A stretch of 64,000 nucleotides of DNA from Gnetum montanum (Eukaryota; Streptophyta; Gnetopsida; Gnetales; Gnetaceae). Numbering within the stretch: position 1 is the first letter of the stretch; every line of letters begins with the position of its first letter. Where the stretch lies: NCBI GenBank assembly GCA_015680685.1, contig MNCI01002010.1, positions 124,001 to 188,000 on the forward strand, written 5' to 3'. The notes under the pieces are model-generated. The model did no database searches. It saw nothing but the letters and a program-made list of their open reading frames with translations, and had not been told where the DNA came from. The translations under genes and the position numbers were made by a program. This document shows, one piece after another, positions 20,881 through 32,640 of the stretch.

Positions 20881-23800
20881 TCATTAATTCAACAATTTTA
20901 TGATTCTCAAGAGTATTTTTCACCCTAGCCCATGAACTACACTTAGATCTCATGATGTCATCACACTAAAGATGTGACCCCTAGGATGAGTCAACTATGA
21001 TCATATCATTGTCACCTTTATTTAAGTGGGAGTTCAAGATTCATAATGATCATGGCAAAGCCTTGTAATAAAAAAATATTTTTTATAGTATAGATCCTTT
21101 TTTCTTACAACGAAGTAATATTTTTGTCGTATAGATCATTTATGATCATAACAAAATAATATTTCATGTGGTATAAACCCTTTACACTCACAAGGAATTA
21201 ATTAGGCATTTTTATTTCCTTTTGCATTATTAATATTAAAAATTTTAGTATTTATTAATGAATCTCACATAAAATTATACTCCTATAATTAAAATTTTAA
21301 AATATAATGATCTTTATAGAAGTTGAAAATCTATCCCTAAGAATACAAAGGCTATAATGCATATTTTAAAGTGTAAGGTACATTTATACTGATCAACAAA
21401 TGTTTAAAAATAAAAATAAAAAAAGGTACTTCTAGCCAAGACTTTTGAGTATTTTCGAACACAATTTTTTTAAAAAAATAAGAAATTAATTATGCTATGA
21501 TAATTCTAATTCAAGGATTGATGATTGTCGAGTATCAAGTGCTAAGAGTTGGGTATCAAGTTTTATCAATTATTAAGAATTGCAAGTTCCATGAAGTTAT
21601 GATTTATGAGTTACACCAAGTTCCATGAAGTTCTAAGCTATAAGTTCCACCAAGTTCCATGGATTGCCATTGATTGTTGAGTACTATAAATTTTCTGGAC
21701 CATTGAGGGTATGTTGCTAAGGGTTATGGTAAGAATTAACACTGCCCAAGGGTCCTTTCAGCATTCACGTTGCTACTATAATTAGCCAAATTTGGGATTT
21801 TCTTTAGGTAGATAATTACATCTCATGTTGTAACAAAATCATTATGAATTCTTGTCCAAATTTGTACAAGGGTTTAAATTTTAGTTACCAATTCATAAAT
21901 TGTAATTAGTTTTTCTCTAAATTTTTTCAATATTTCTTAACTTGTTAAGAATTTAGGATTTTTTCATTTCATGAATTCATAGAAATTGAAATGTTTATTG
22001 AGGAAGAGGATGATAAATTTAAAAAAAATATCAAGGGTTTAAATGAAGAAATTTATGGCTTTCATAGGTTCCCTACATAGGCAAGGTTTTCTTTTTAGGA
22101 ATTGCATAGATAGTGAATAAAGATAATAAGATGAGATAATTCATTAGTTTATATTACTTAAGCTTACTTGATTAGTAATTCAAGGTTTAACCAATAGTGT
22201 GAGAAAAATTTTGTATGTGATGCAACTCCATAATGATTTAAAAATCTTATTATAGGTATCACTTTCCTTCTAAGTAATAAAAATAATGTTGTCATTTCTT
22301 ATTTTTTATAGGTTATTAACTATATCAAAATGGATTATTTGCCTAAAGTATGGGATTTATCTTTTCATAGTTATCCATTTTTTTGTGCTACCAGAGTACA
22401 AGTGTTAATTATTTTCAAAAACATGGGTCCCATGGTATGTAATCTATGCTATATTCTCCAATGTTCAAGGTGATTTCTTGTATTTGCATTATTTAAATAC
22501 AACTTCAATACCAGTAGATATCTATGAATTACAATCCATAGTTCATGTGCAATATTTAACCTTGTTGCCACTTAATATTTCAGTTGTTCGCAGAAAGTGG
22601 ACACTTTATTGTAAGCTTGAATTTTCCTTTCATGGTGATTCAAGATGGTTGGGCTTTAACATAGTGACTGACACATAATTCATTATCAAATTAATTTAGT
22701 TAATGTTGATATGAGAAGAGATTGAGTCAATGTGTTTTGTGTTTTAATACTCATATGGACGTTTTTTATCAATGTGTTTTGAGTCAAGGAATTTTTGGTT
22801 TTAAGACTCACATGGGATTTTTTGTAAATGTGTATTGAGTCAATGTGTTTTTTCTTTTAAGGAACTATTCAACCCATTTTTTCTAATTCATAGCAATTGA
22901 CATGAAAATTAGTAACTACATTTAATCCCTTTAGCATTATTACTGCTATGTCATAATCTTATGCTACATATTTCTGAGTTGCTACAAAGTGTATATAGGT
23001 TATATTTAATTTATCCTACTTATAATGAATTCAAATTGTAAAAAAGTCATAGTAATAATATAAAAATTTCACTATAGAACTCATAGAAAGTTCCAAGATA
23101 AATGTCCTTGAAGCCTTTATCTCTTCCAATCCTTGCATGCCACCTTCCTTAGCAATGATGCCTATTTCTTGAACCCATGAGTTGTCCAATATTTGGGACA
23201 CATATTGAAATTTATTAGAGAAATATAGTTTAATGTCAAGCTCTCTTTAAACTTTCATGTATCATATTCAAATCAAACTTATGCTAAAAGGATTGAATAC
23301 ATCTTTTGAAACTTGAATTTTATTTTAAAGATTCTCCAGTGTTAAATTGGGATCAAGATAGCTAAAGTAACTTGAATTATATAAATCAAATTATGATCTA
23401 AATTGTAATTAGGATTCAAGGAGGTTTTGAAATTACATAAATCAAATTTATATCATTATTCTTTGCAAATCGGTTTTGCTTGTAATCATCATGAAATTGT
23501 TTATTGACTGGTTAATTTGTATGATTTTCATAAGCTAAACTACATACTAATATATCTTTTTTGAGGTTATTATTTTACATTAACTTTTTGTAATTTTTAT
23601 ACACTAAACTACCAATATATATATATGTTGTGATGCTATTATTTCAGAGTAATATTTCCTTCTCTACTATTTACCTCTACTAGGATTTCATTGCTTGTCA
23701 TTCATTTTGACATCTAGAAACATGGTAAGTTCATTTCATGTTGCATTGTCTTTGTTCTACATTATTGACCATGATAATATACATAGTCATTACTGATTTT

Positions 23801-24370
23801 ATAGCATCTATCTATCACTATCTTCTATCATATTCTTTATCATGATATTTAACATAGTACATAAAATTTTATTGATTTTCAATTTACATTACCTATTCGT
23901 AGGATTTGTTTATCATTATTCTATGCCTTACATAATGTTACTTTAAATTGGATTAAAATTGATTAGGTCCCATCATGTTTTGATATTTAAAAATTAAAAT
24001 CAATTAAGGAAAAGATAGGAAACTTATATTTGCTATGCAATTGAATTGGTTGAAATATTTCTTACCAGAAAATTTAAAAATAGTCATTAATGAAAATATT
24101 TAAAATTTAATAGCATTTATCAAAATTAATTGATTAAATAAATTTCCATGAGCTAATTTAAGAATATTGAAGTTATAATCAAGTATGAAAATATTTGGAT
24201 AAATATAGGATCTATCCAATTTAATCCATAAAATCTATTTTGACAAAACAATTTTTAAACATAAAAATATATTCAGTTTTTCCTTTAGGATACTATAAAA
24301 TAAATTTTCAATCAGGTTATTTGCCTACATCTTCATGAATATATAAAACACATAGAATAGGTATCAATCT
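20881..24370. other. AT-rich stretch without recognisable genes
   Basis: Near 21,520-21,680 the words caagttccatgaagtt and ttgattgttgag recur as a weak short repeat. At 22,700-22,860 tgagtcaatgtgttttgtgttttaa-like units occur three times about 50-60 bases apart. No ORF with protein-like composition; a 66-codon ORF at 22,478 has no family features. Confidence 0.5.
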
Positions 24371-24389
24371 GGGTTTCTTAGTCGAGTCA

Positions 24390-25450
24390 CTATTTAAAGT
24401 TTTCTCCAAGGCTTAGGTTTTTAATTCTATAACTTGATTTTCAGTGTATATTAAGGGTATGATCATTTGAGAAATTATAGAATAGGTGTTAATGAAGGTT
24501 GATTAGTCAAGGCACCATTCAATTTTTATTTGAAGTTTTTTCATATGCTTAGGTTCTTAGTTCTAGAACATAATGTTCAGTCTATATTAAGGGTATGCTC
24601 AGCTAAGAAGCCATAAAGTAGGTGTTAATGAGGGTTTCTTGGTCAAGCTACCCTTCAATGTTTTTGTAATTTTTTTTCAAAGCTTAGTTTCTTAGTTCTA
24701 GAACATAATTTTAACTATGTATTAAGGATATGCTCAGAAGAAAAACCATAAGACAAGTGTCAATGAGGGTTGCTCAGCCAAGTGGCCCTTCAATGTTTTT
24801 TAAATTTTTCTCCAAACATCAATTTCTTAGTTTTAGAACATAATTTTCCGTCTATATTAAGGGTATGCTCATCCAAGAAATCATAAAAAAAATGTCAATG
24901 AGGATTACTTGATCGAGTCACCCTTCAATTCTTTCCTAAATGTTTTTCCAAGGCTTAGTTTCTTAGTTCTAGAACATAATTTTTAGTATGTATTAAGGAT
25001 ATACTCATAAGAAAAACCATAAGACAAGTGTCAATGAGGGTTTCTCAACCATGTGGCCCTTCAATTTTTTTTAAATTTTTCTCCAAAGATCAATTTCTTA
25101 GTTTTAGAACATAATTTTCCATCTATATTAAGGATATGCTCATCCAAGAAATCATAAAACAAGTGTCAATGAGGATTACTTGTTTGAGTCACCCTTAAAT
25201 TTTTTCCTATTTCTTTTTCCAAGGCTTAGTTTCTTAGTTCTAGAACATAATTTCTAGTTTATATTAAGGGTATGATTTTCTAATAAACCATACAAAAAGT
25301 GACAATGAGGGTTGCTCAACCGAGCCATTCTTCAAGTTTTTCTTGAATCTTCTTCAAGGCTTATTTCCTTAGCTTTAGAACACATTTTTTAGTCTATATT
25401 AAGGATTGATTATTGAGGAAACCTCAAAAATTGAATAGAAAGCCTAGTAT
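24390..25450. repeat. Tandem array, ~136-bp monomer with dimeric higher-order structure
   Basis: The marker cttagttctagaacataa recurs near 24,550, 24,685, 24,828, 24,960, 25,097, 25,227 and 25,365. Alternate units agree better than neighbours. One type has gtatgtattaaggatat...gaaaaaccataagacaag; the other has gtctatattaagggtatg...atccaagaaatcataaaa. The real repeat is thus a dimer of about 271 bases. Confidence 0.85.
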
Positions 25451-25539
25451 TTATAGGATGAAAAGGTAGGAAACCTCAACCTATAGTAATAGATTTGATA
25501 ATCCTAATAAATTTAAAAAGTGATAGTCCAAATAAATAT

Positions 25540-26513
25540 GATATTTGCAATAGCATTCTAGATCATGAGAGTAGTATCACCCATTGCGACTAGGTAGGTT
25601 TCTCATTCATGCATGTCATTTTTTGAATGATGATTGAGTGACCATGAACTTCCATAGCCTTACAAGATTCCAGATCATGAGAGTAGCATCATGCATTGTG
25701 AGTAGGTAGGTTGCTCATCCATGAATGTCCTTGCTTGCATAATTCTCTAGGGATGAGATACTATGAAATCCCATAGCCTTGTAGGATTTTAAATCATGAG
25801 AGCAGTATCATCCACTATTATTAGATAGGTTGCTTATTTGTGCATGTTCCTATTTTCATGATTCTATAGGAGATGGCTTATATGAATTTTCATAGCATTA
25901 CATGATTCCAAATTGTGAGAGTAGTATCACCCATTATGACTAGGTTGGTTTCTCATTTGTGCATGTCCTTATTTGCATGATTCTATAGGGACTAGCCTAC
26001 ATGAACTTCTATAGCCTTATAGTGTTTTCGATCATGAGAGTAGTATCATCCACTATGATTAAATAGGTTTTTCATCTATGCATGTTCTTGATCGCATGAA
26101 TCTATAGGGACTAACTTACAAAAGCTTCCATAACCTTTCAAGCTACTAGATCGTAAGAGTAGTATTATCCACTATGATTGGGTAGGTTGCTCATTTGTTC
26201 ATGTCCATGTTTACATGATTCTATAGGAACTAGCTTACATGAACTTCCATAGTCTTATAAGATTATAGATCGTAAGAGTAGTATCACCCATTATGACTAG
26301 GTAGGTTACTCTTCCATGCATGTCATTGTTTGAATAGTAATTAAGGAACTAGAAACTTTCATAGTCTTATAGGATTTAAGATCACAAGAGTAGTATCACC
26401 CATTATGTTTAGGTAGGTTTCTCATGTGTGCATGTCATTATTTAAATTATGATTGAGTGATCAAATTACATGAATTGATCTATACTAGTCTATACGTATT
26501 AGGTAGAATAGGG
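25540..26513. repeat. Tandem array, ~119-bp monomer, first part
   Basis: The marker gagagtagtatcaccca recurs at 25567, 25679, 25799, 25917, 26037, 26155, 26274 and 26386 (steps 112-120). Each unit also has gactaggtaggttgctcat, gcatgtcattgttt and gaacttccatagcctt. Confidence 0.9.
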
Positions 26514-28141
26514 CTAAACTATAAACCAGCCATCATCTACATTATGAATAAAGTAATGTGTAAAAAATTTACAATGAAAAAAGTATGAAATAATTAATAT
26601 GCATTGTAGTTGAATAAAAGATGTTAACTTAACAAATAATTCTTGAGAATGATTGAGGTGAGTTAATTAAATTCATGAACTCCTTAGCTTTTTGTAGCAT
26701 GGAAAGGATATAAACTTGAATGTAATTTAGAAAAAAAATGATTGAATTTGGTGTTTTGAATTTTCCTACTAGGCATCAAAGTAATTTGCATAATACAAAA
26801 TATTAGTTATTGCTATATATCCCAAGGAAACAAAAAATAGAAATATGAGGAACCAAAACAATAGTTGAAGAGAATGACCAACCTCCCATTTCCATAACAA
26901 ACATCCCAAATAATAACTTTTTGCCTAATTAATTTGTGATAATTGAAGAAGTTGGTTTGTATTTGTGAACCCATTTAAAAAATTGATGAAAATGTACTAC
27001 TTATGATTAGGGAAAACTGAAAATAGTTTACTTCCATTTATATATTGTAGTTTGCAAGGTTTTACTATTATTTATGCCCAAGTTATTTTTAAAAAATTGT
27101 TATTAACACTCGTCAACAATAAAAAATTTTGCAGTTGGAAAAAAAATTAGCATAATGGATTAGCACAATGGTAACAAAACCACTAGAGATACTATTTTCG
27201 TGCTAGACATGGGTATTAATGCTTTCCTTTGGAAGTTAGAAAACTAGTCATCATTGGCACAAAGTACATGATGTACACAATTTTCTACTCTGATTTTAAC
27301 ATACATGTCATGATATCATACTATATATTGCATGTCATAGTATTTTTTTAAAGTGTGATGATGAGATCAAAATAAGATACAATAGAACAATGTTCAAAAT
27401 TTGTATTTTATATAGTAGTGCACAAATTTAATAAAAAATCATAAGCAAAATGATGCTAATAAGAATAGTCAGACATTTTACATTACTAATATATTCAACA
27501 TGATAGTATTATTAATAGTTTTATATTAGAAAAAATAGATAGTATTTCTTGGTAGGAAACATTGAGAGGAAAGCCAATTTGAAAATGAATTATTTAGTTT
27601 GATCCATAGTTGCTACAATTTAGTATAAGAATCAAAGAAGAATGGTTACTTTTTTGGGTTGATTCTAATCATTCAAAAGATAATCATAAAAAATCAATGT
27701 AAACATGAGAAGAAAATAGGCAAACACACTCCCTTAATTTAGATTTAATCTCTAAATGTGCACTATTTATGCCATGTTCGAGATGTGCAAGCACAATAAT
27801 ACATCTTTACAATGGATTGCAAGAATGATCTATCCTTTAAAATTGCATTGAACACTGAAGAACAATTTGTCATGTATAACCAACAATGAAATTACAAAAA
27901 TAATATGTTGTCTAAAACCAACAATAAACCTCCAAGAATTATTTACTCTTGTGAAAAGAGCAACTAATTTGCAAGAATTATCTATCTTTGCAAAACAACA
28001 ATCAATTCACAAGAATAATGTATCTTGTGAAAATACCAATGAATGGGGCTATTTAAACTCCCATATTTTTTTGATCTTTTTCAAAGGTAATATTGCCTAT
28101 TTTCTACTATCATGTGCTTTATTTTAGGCTGTCATGCTCTC
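26514..28141. other. Non-array segment between the two parts of the 119-bp array
   Basis: AT-rich, no gene. At 27,865-28,035 four imperfect units of about 50 bases (aacctccaagaattatttactcttgtgaaaa and relatives) give an 86-codon ORF that is only a translated repeat. The segment may be an insertion into the array; I could not find its ends. Confidence 0.45.
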
Positions 28142-28900
28142 TATAATTATTTGCATGATTCTATATGGATTGACTTACATAAATTTCCATAACCTTTCAA
28201 GATGCTAGATTGTAAGAGTAGTATTACCCACTATGATTAGGTAGGTTGCTCATCTATTCATGTCCTTGTTTACATGATTCTATAGGAACTAGCTTACATG
28301 AACTTTCATAGCCTTATAAGATTACAAACTGTAAGAGTAGTATCACCCATTATGACTAGGTAGGTTGCTCTTTCATGCATGTCATTGTTTGAATAGTAAT
28401 TGAGGAACTAGACTCTTCCATAGTCTTATAGGATTTTAGATCATGAGAGTAGTATCACCCATTGTGTTTAGGTAGGTTGATCATGTATGCATGTCATTAT
28501 TTAAATTATGATTAAGTGATTAGATTACATAAATTGATTTATATTGATCTATACTTATTAGGTAGGTTTCTTAGCCATGCATGTGCTTAATTGAATGGTG
28601 ATTGAGGGACTAGCTTACATGAACTTCCATAGCCTTAAAGAATGTCATATTATGAGAGTAATATCTCCTAATATTTATGCAGGTTCCCTATTTGGATTAT
28701 TCTCTAGGGGTTGGCTAACATGAGCATCTCTATCCTTATAGGTTTCCCAATCAGGAAAGTAATATCACTGAAAGTGATTAGGTTTTTAGTATGTAGGTTG
28801 CTTATTTGTGCATATTTTATGAGATCCTAGGTCTCATGAATTTCTCTATCCTTATAGGATCATGAAAGTATACATGAAGGATATTAATGTATTTCATCAA
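28142..28900. repeat. Tandem array, ~119-bp monomer, second part
   Basis: Same family as 25,540-26,513. Bases 28142-28560 follow 26094-26513 unit by unit, including the shared odd ending attacataaattgatttata and the word tattaggtag. The last units (28,600-28,900) are more diverged. Confidence 0.85.
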
Positions 28901-29046
28901 TAAATTTCTTGAAATTATTTAGTTTTAGTTACATAACTAAAACATAGATTTAGAAAGTTAGTACAGTATGATATATTTCTTACTTGAGCTATGGTATAAG
29001 ATCAAATTGGTAATATTTTTTAGAATTTAAAGATGAAAATGAATCC

Positions 29047-29840
29047 TACTAAGTCCTCGTACATGACTAATATGAATCCTAAAAGAAGACATGAGGATGT
29101 TCATATTTTCATAAGATTCATTGATAGCAATTCCTTCAATGATGAGGGAATTGTTATTGTAGCTTGCATTGAAAATAATGAAATTATTTATATTTAGTTG
29201 GAGAAGCTACTTTCTTTGATGAAGGTAGTACTTTATGGTGGTAGGTTTCTTCTTGGAATGTTGGACATGGATCAGATTAGGTTACCTACAACAATGAAAA
29301 GATATGACATAGAGAGAATTGATTTTGACTCTACTGAGTGTGAGGTTATCGCATTTATAAAGAGGTTCCTTTAATAGAGGAGAATGAAGAGAATGTCTTC
29401 TATTGTTCTACATATGAGGAATCATATGAATTATCCCTACAATTCATAGAATGATGTTCTACTTACACATCATCTAAGATCTATTTCTATGCATCTTATA
29501 GTATTTATTAAGGGATGATCCATAATCACTCTATTTAAGTTAGAAAAGAAATTATAATTTTGAAGTAAGAAAGTTGTTAATGTTGCTAATAAAGGAATAA
29601 AGGTAGAAAAAATTTAGAGGGGATATTTTCACCCTAATTTTTCAAAAATATACCATGTCCTTGACATTGCAATTGGGAATGTTAGCATGAGGGTTTATCT
29701 AGAGTCAAAAGCAAATGGTGTGTCAATTGCAGATATTTCTCTAGCTTATGGTAGGGTAGCCCTAGTTACTTTATTTATAATAAAGACACAAGTTTCTTAT
29801 TGGAAAGCCATGGACATTTGATACTTTTGAGAATTCTTTC
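29047..29840 (+). pseudogene. Decayed ORF of unknown family
   Basis: From the ATG at 29047 a protein-like frame runs for about 200 codons with scattered stops. Readable parts are MNPTKSSYMTNMNPKRRHED, VVLYGGRFLLGMLDMDQIRL and FDSTECEVIAFIKRFL. Further down, in a shifted frame, come VLDIAIGNVSMRVYLESKA and YGRVALVTLFI. Most stops are TAG or TGA where Gln or Arg would fit. I do not recognise the family; a retroelement protein is the likeliest source in this setting. Confidence 0.35.
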
Positions 29841-29889
29841 AAAATGCATAATTTTCAAAGAAACACGGATCAGCTAGCTTTGTGAAAAT

Positions 29890-30700
29890 TGTGAAGAGAA
29901 TGGGGAGTCCTAAATTGACGCAAACCCAAGACAATACCCAAAATACAACCGGACGTCATTTCTTAGGCAGCATTCGGAAGAGATACTAGACACTCCCAAC
30001 CATGAAATAGATGATATCAGAGGTTGTTTTTTTACTAGTAACATTCAATCATAAGCCTGAAACCCTTGCTGATGGACACCTACAGTGAGGATCATCTTGC
30101 TACGACCACCGTCACTGCGACTACCATGAGAACCAGAACTAGAGTCAATCTGGCCTTTTTCGAGGGTTTGCGCAGGTCTCTGTGCACCATCTCGAGCACT
30201 TGCCGCTATGTAGCCAGCACCAGTGCCTGTATCAACGCCAAAACCAGCAAAAAGGAGGACTGCGAGCAGCGGGTGGATGAACAGCGGCAGCATTGGTGAT
30301 AGGAAACTCATGCTCAATTTCCTCTACTCCTACTGTAAATTCCCAGTCATCCAATTCCCAGCTGCTGTGCACTAGGTCCACCGACGAGCACTCAACTCTT
30401 TTCGGCAAGATCATTGCCCTGAACACACTCTACGGCCAAATCTGGCTCACTGAATTCACTCTCCAAAATGTTGTAGCACCTATTTCAGCTTTTGCTCACA
30501 TGACTCATCAGTTCCTACGCTTGCATAGGTCCCTCTCAAAGAATCTACAAACAGAAGCATCTTCACCAATAAATTCATGTTTCCTCTCTCGGCCAAGGCC
30601 TGCATTGCACTCCAAGACTTGCACCAAGGCTAGACTATGTATTGTCATGCCAGAAAATCTTGGTTGAGACTCTGCCGTTGGAAATTCATGCCTTCTGTTG
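29890..30700 (-). other. Higher-GC segment with overlapping short ORFs, host-derived fragment possible
   Basis: Base composition is clearly richer in G and C than the neighbours. The minus strand has a 90-codon frame (30317-30045) that starts MSMSFLSPMLPLFIHPLLAV, a hydrophobic N-terminus like a signal or membrane segment, followed by a Gly/Ser/Asp-rich tail. The plus strand has open frames of 77 and 124 codons over the same bases, so open length alone is no proof. No family recognised. It may be a captured or decayed host gene piece. Confidence 0.25.
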
Positions 30701-30746
30701 CGATTCACAGAGGATTAATATGCAGAGAGTTACGTCAATACCATCG

Positions 30747-31575
30747 GTGTTGTTTTATTACCACCAAGGACACTTGTCACCTACAACTTGTTTATCTCCA
30801 TGAAGACACCTGGCAACTACATGGGACACTTGTCAACTGTATCCTTTTTTATCTCTTTTGTGGTTGAAACCACCCAAAATTGTTGTAACTTACCTAACTT
30901 GTTGGGCAAGTAGCCTCCTAACTTGTTGGGCAAGTAATCTCCTAATTAGTTGGCCAGGTTAGTTGGGAGAAAATTTAGGTGAGATATTTTTGAGATATTT
31001 TGAATATGTAACTTCCCTACCTACCTTTGAACCCTCTAAAAAGGCTTCATGGGTCAAGGGAGAAGGGGGACAAGGGGATCATCACTTGAAACACATCACA
31101 CTTGGGGTCTCATACATCACATTTTGAAGACTACTAGTTAGCACTTGGGCTCTTACTTGGAGAAAATTTGAGTCTTGGGAGAAGAGCATTTTGTAAACAA
31201 GAAAGTGTGAACGATTGCTTACAAGATGGCTTGCTAGAATAAAGATTTTAGCCTGTATGTCATGGTCCTGTGAGTTATGCATTTCATTTTTTGTTTTTTT
31301 TAAATTGTTTAGCTAGTGGTTTAGATAGTATCATCCTTGGCAAGTAATTTTGGGATTTTTAGATTGCTCTTATTGTTCTTGTTGCCCAATAGAAATTTCT
31401 ATTAAAATTTTGCCATAGAAGCGCTTGTGTTTAAAAGCCTTNCTAAATCTCTTTAAAGTAAGTCATTTGTAGTTCACACACAACGCAATTGTTACATTTT
31501 ACACAACCACACGCTGCAACAGCACACACACATACTCACATTAACTATTGAGTTTATTTGGAGGTATCTGGGCCT
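30747..31575 (+). mobile_element. Copia-like 5' LTR remnant and primer-binding site
   Basis: Sequence from tgttgttttattaccacc to about 31,540 (ending in ...catactcaca) has LTR-like features: repeated ttgttgggcaagtag-type words at 30,900-30,940 and a leader-like 3' part. At 31,556-31,576 comes tttggaggtatctgggcctt, two or three changes from the TGGTATCAGAGCC initiator-Met tRNA site of copia elements. No coding part of such an element follows. An N is at 31442. Confidence 0.35.
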
Positions 31576-31579
31576 TGGT

Positions 31580-32640
31580 GTTGCCAAATACCAGCAGGCA
31601 CCTAAATCCTGTTTGAGGACACTCGTTGGTGGTTTCGTCCCAAACGGTCACCAACAATGACTTCTCCATGATAAAGATAATTACTAAAGTAATCCAACAC
31701 TAAATTTTTATTGGCTCATCAACCCACTTGTCTAACTTTTGTATTTCATACCTGACAAGAATTCTACATTATATTATGCCTTTTATAATAATACAAATCA
31801 ATACATACTTGCCTTAGCAATTCACTACATTCATTCATGCACCAAAAATTCATAACCCATCTCCTATTCATCTATTGAACTTTTGTTGCCAAAAATTTCT
31901 TTCCCATGAACTTTACATGTTAAATTCTTGAAAATTTTAAATCAATAATGGTCTAGGATCCTATAAACATGCTTCATATCTTTCAAACATTTCAATTCAC
32001 TCATTTTCTCTTTAAAATAGCCAAGAAAAAATTTAGAATTTTTATGGTACTATTGTAGCTATGATATCGGAGTTCATATGATGTTGTATCTCTGATAGTA
32101 TATATAGCATGGGGAGTTGGAAAAATTTTTTATTTTTCATTTTTCTACACAAAGAGAATTTTTGTCATTTTTTTCATTCAACTAGAGCTTTGATGTGCTA
32201 ACTTCTAATGCAAATAACTTGGCCCTCATAGCTCTGATTTCTTGAATTCTTGAACCTTGTTAATCACAAAGCTCTCAATTTAGTTAGGGGCAAGGGTGGG
32301 ATACTTAGCACAATATCACTGAAGTTTGAGCCAAAAAATTCTAATGCTTGGAAGATATTTTAAAGAGTAAGTATAATTGAAAAATGATAATTCTATAACT
32401 TGTTAATCAAATAAAGGCTAGAAATATTTAAAAAATCCTCTTAATATACCATACCAACTACTTTAGACCATAAATAAGAACAAAATTAATAACTATGAAG
32501 CGATCTAAAGGATATAATACCTAAAAGGGTTCCTTTTCAAAAATATTTTAACTTTGTAGTTATTATAAATTAAAAATGTGATCTATCCAAAGGAATTAGA
32601 CAGATTATGAATTGCTAAAAAATAATAAAACACTTTGCTA
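31580..32640. other. AT-rich stretch, no gene seen
   Basis: No ORF, repeat or RNA gene that I can support. Confidence 0.5.

Noticed and set aside
27867-28127. 86-codon ORF
   Set aside because: Its sequence is a run of ~50-base imperfect repeats; no protein-like composition.
26094-28560. The two 420-base blocks as LTRs of a 2 kb element
   Set aside because: They consist of 119-bp array units, lack TG...CA ends and primer sites, and the interior has no coding remains.
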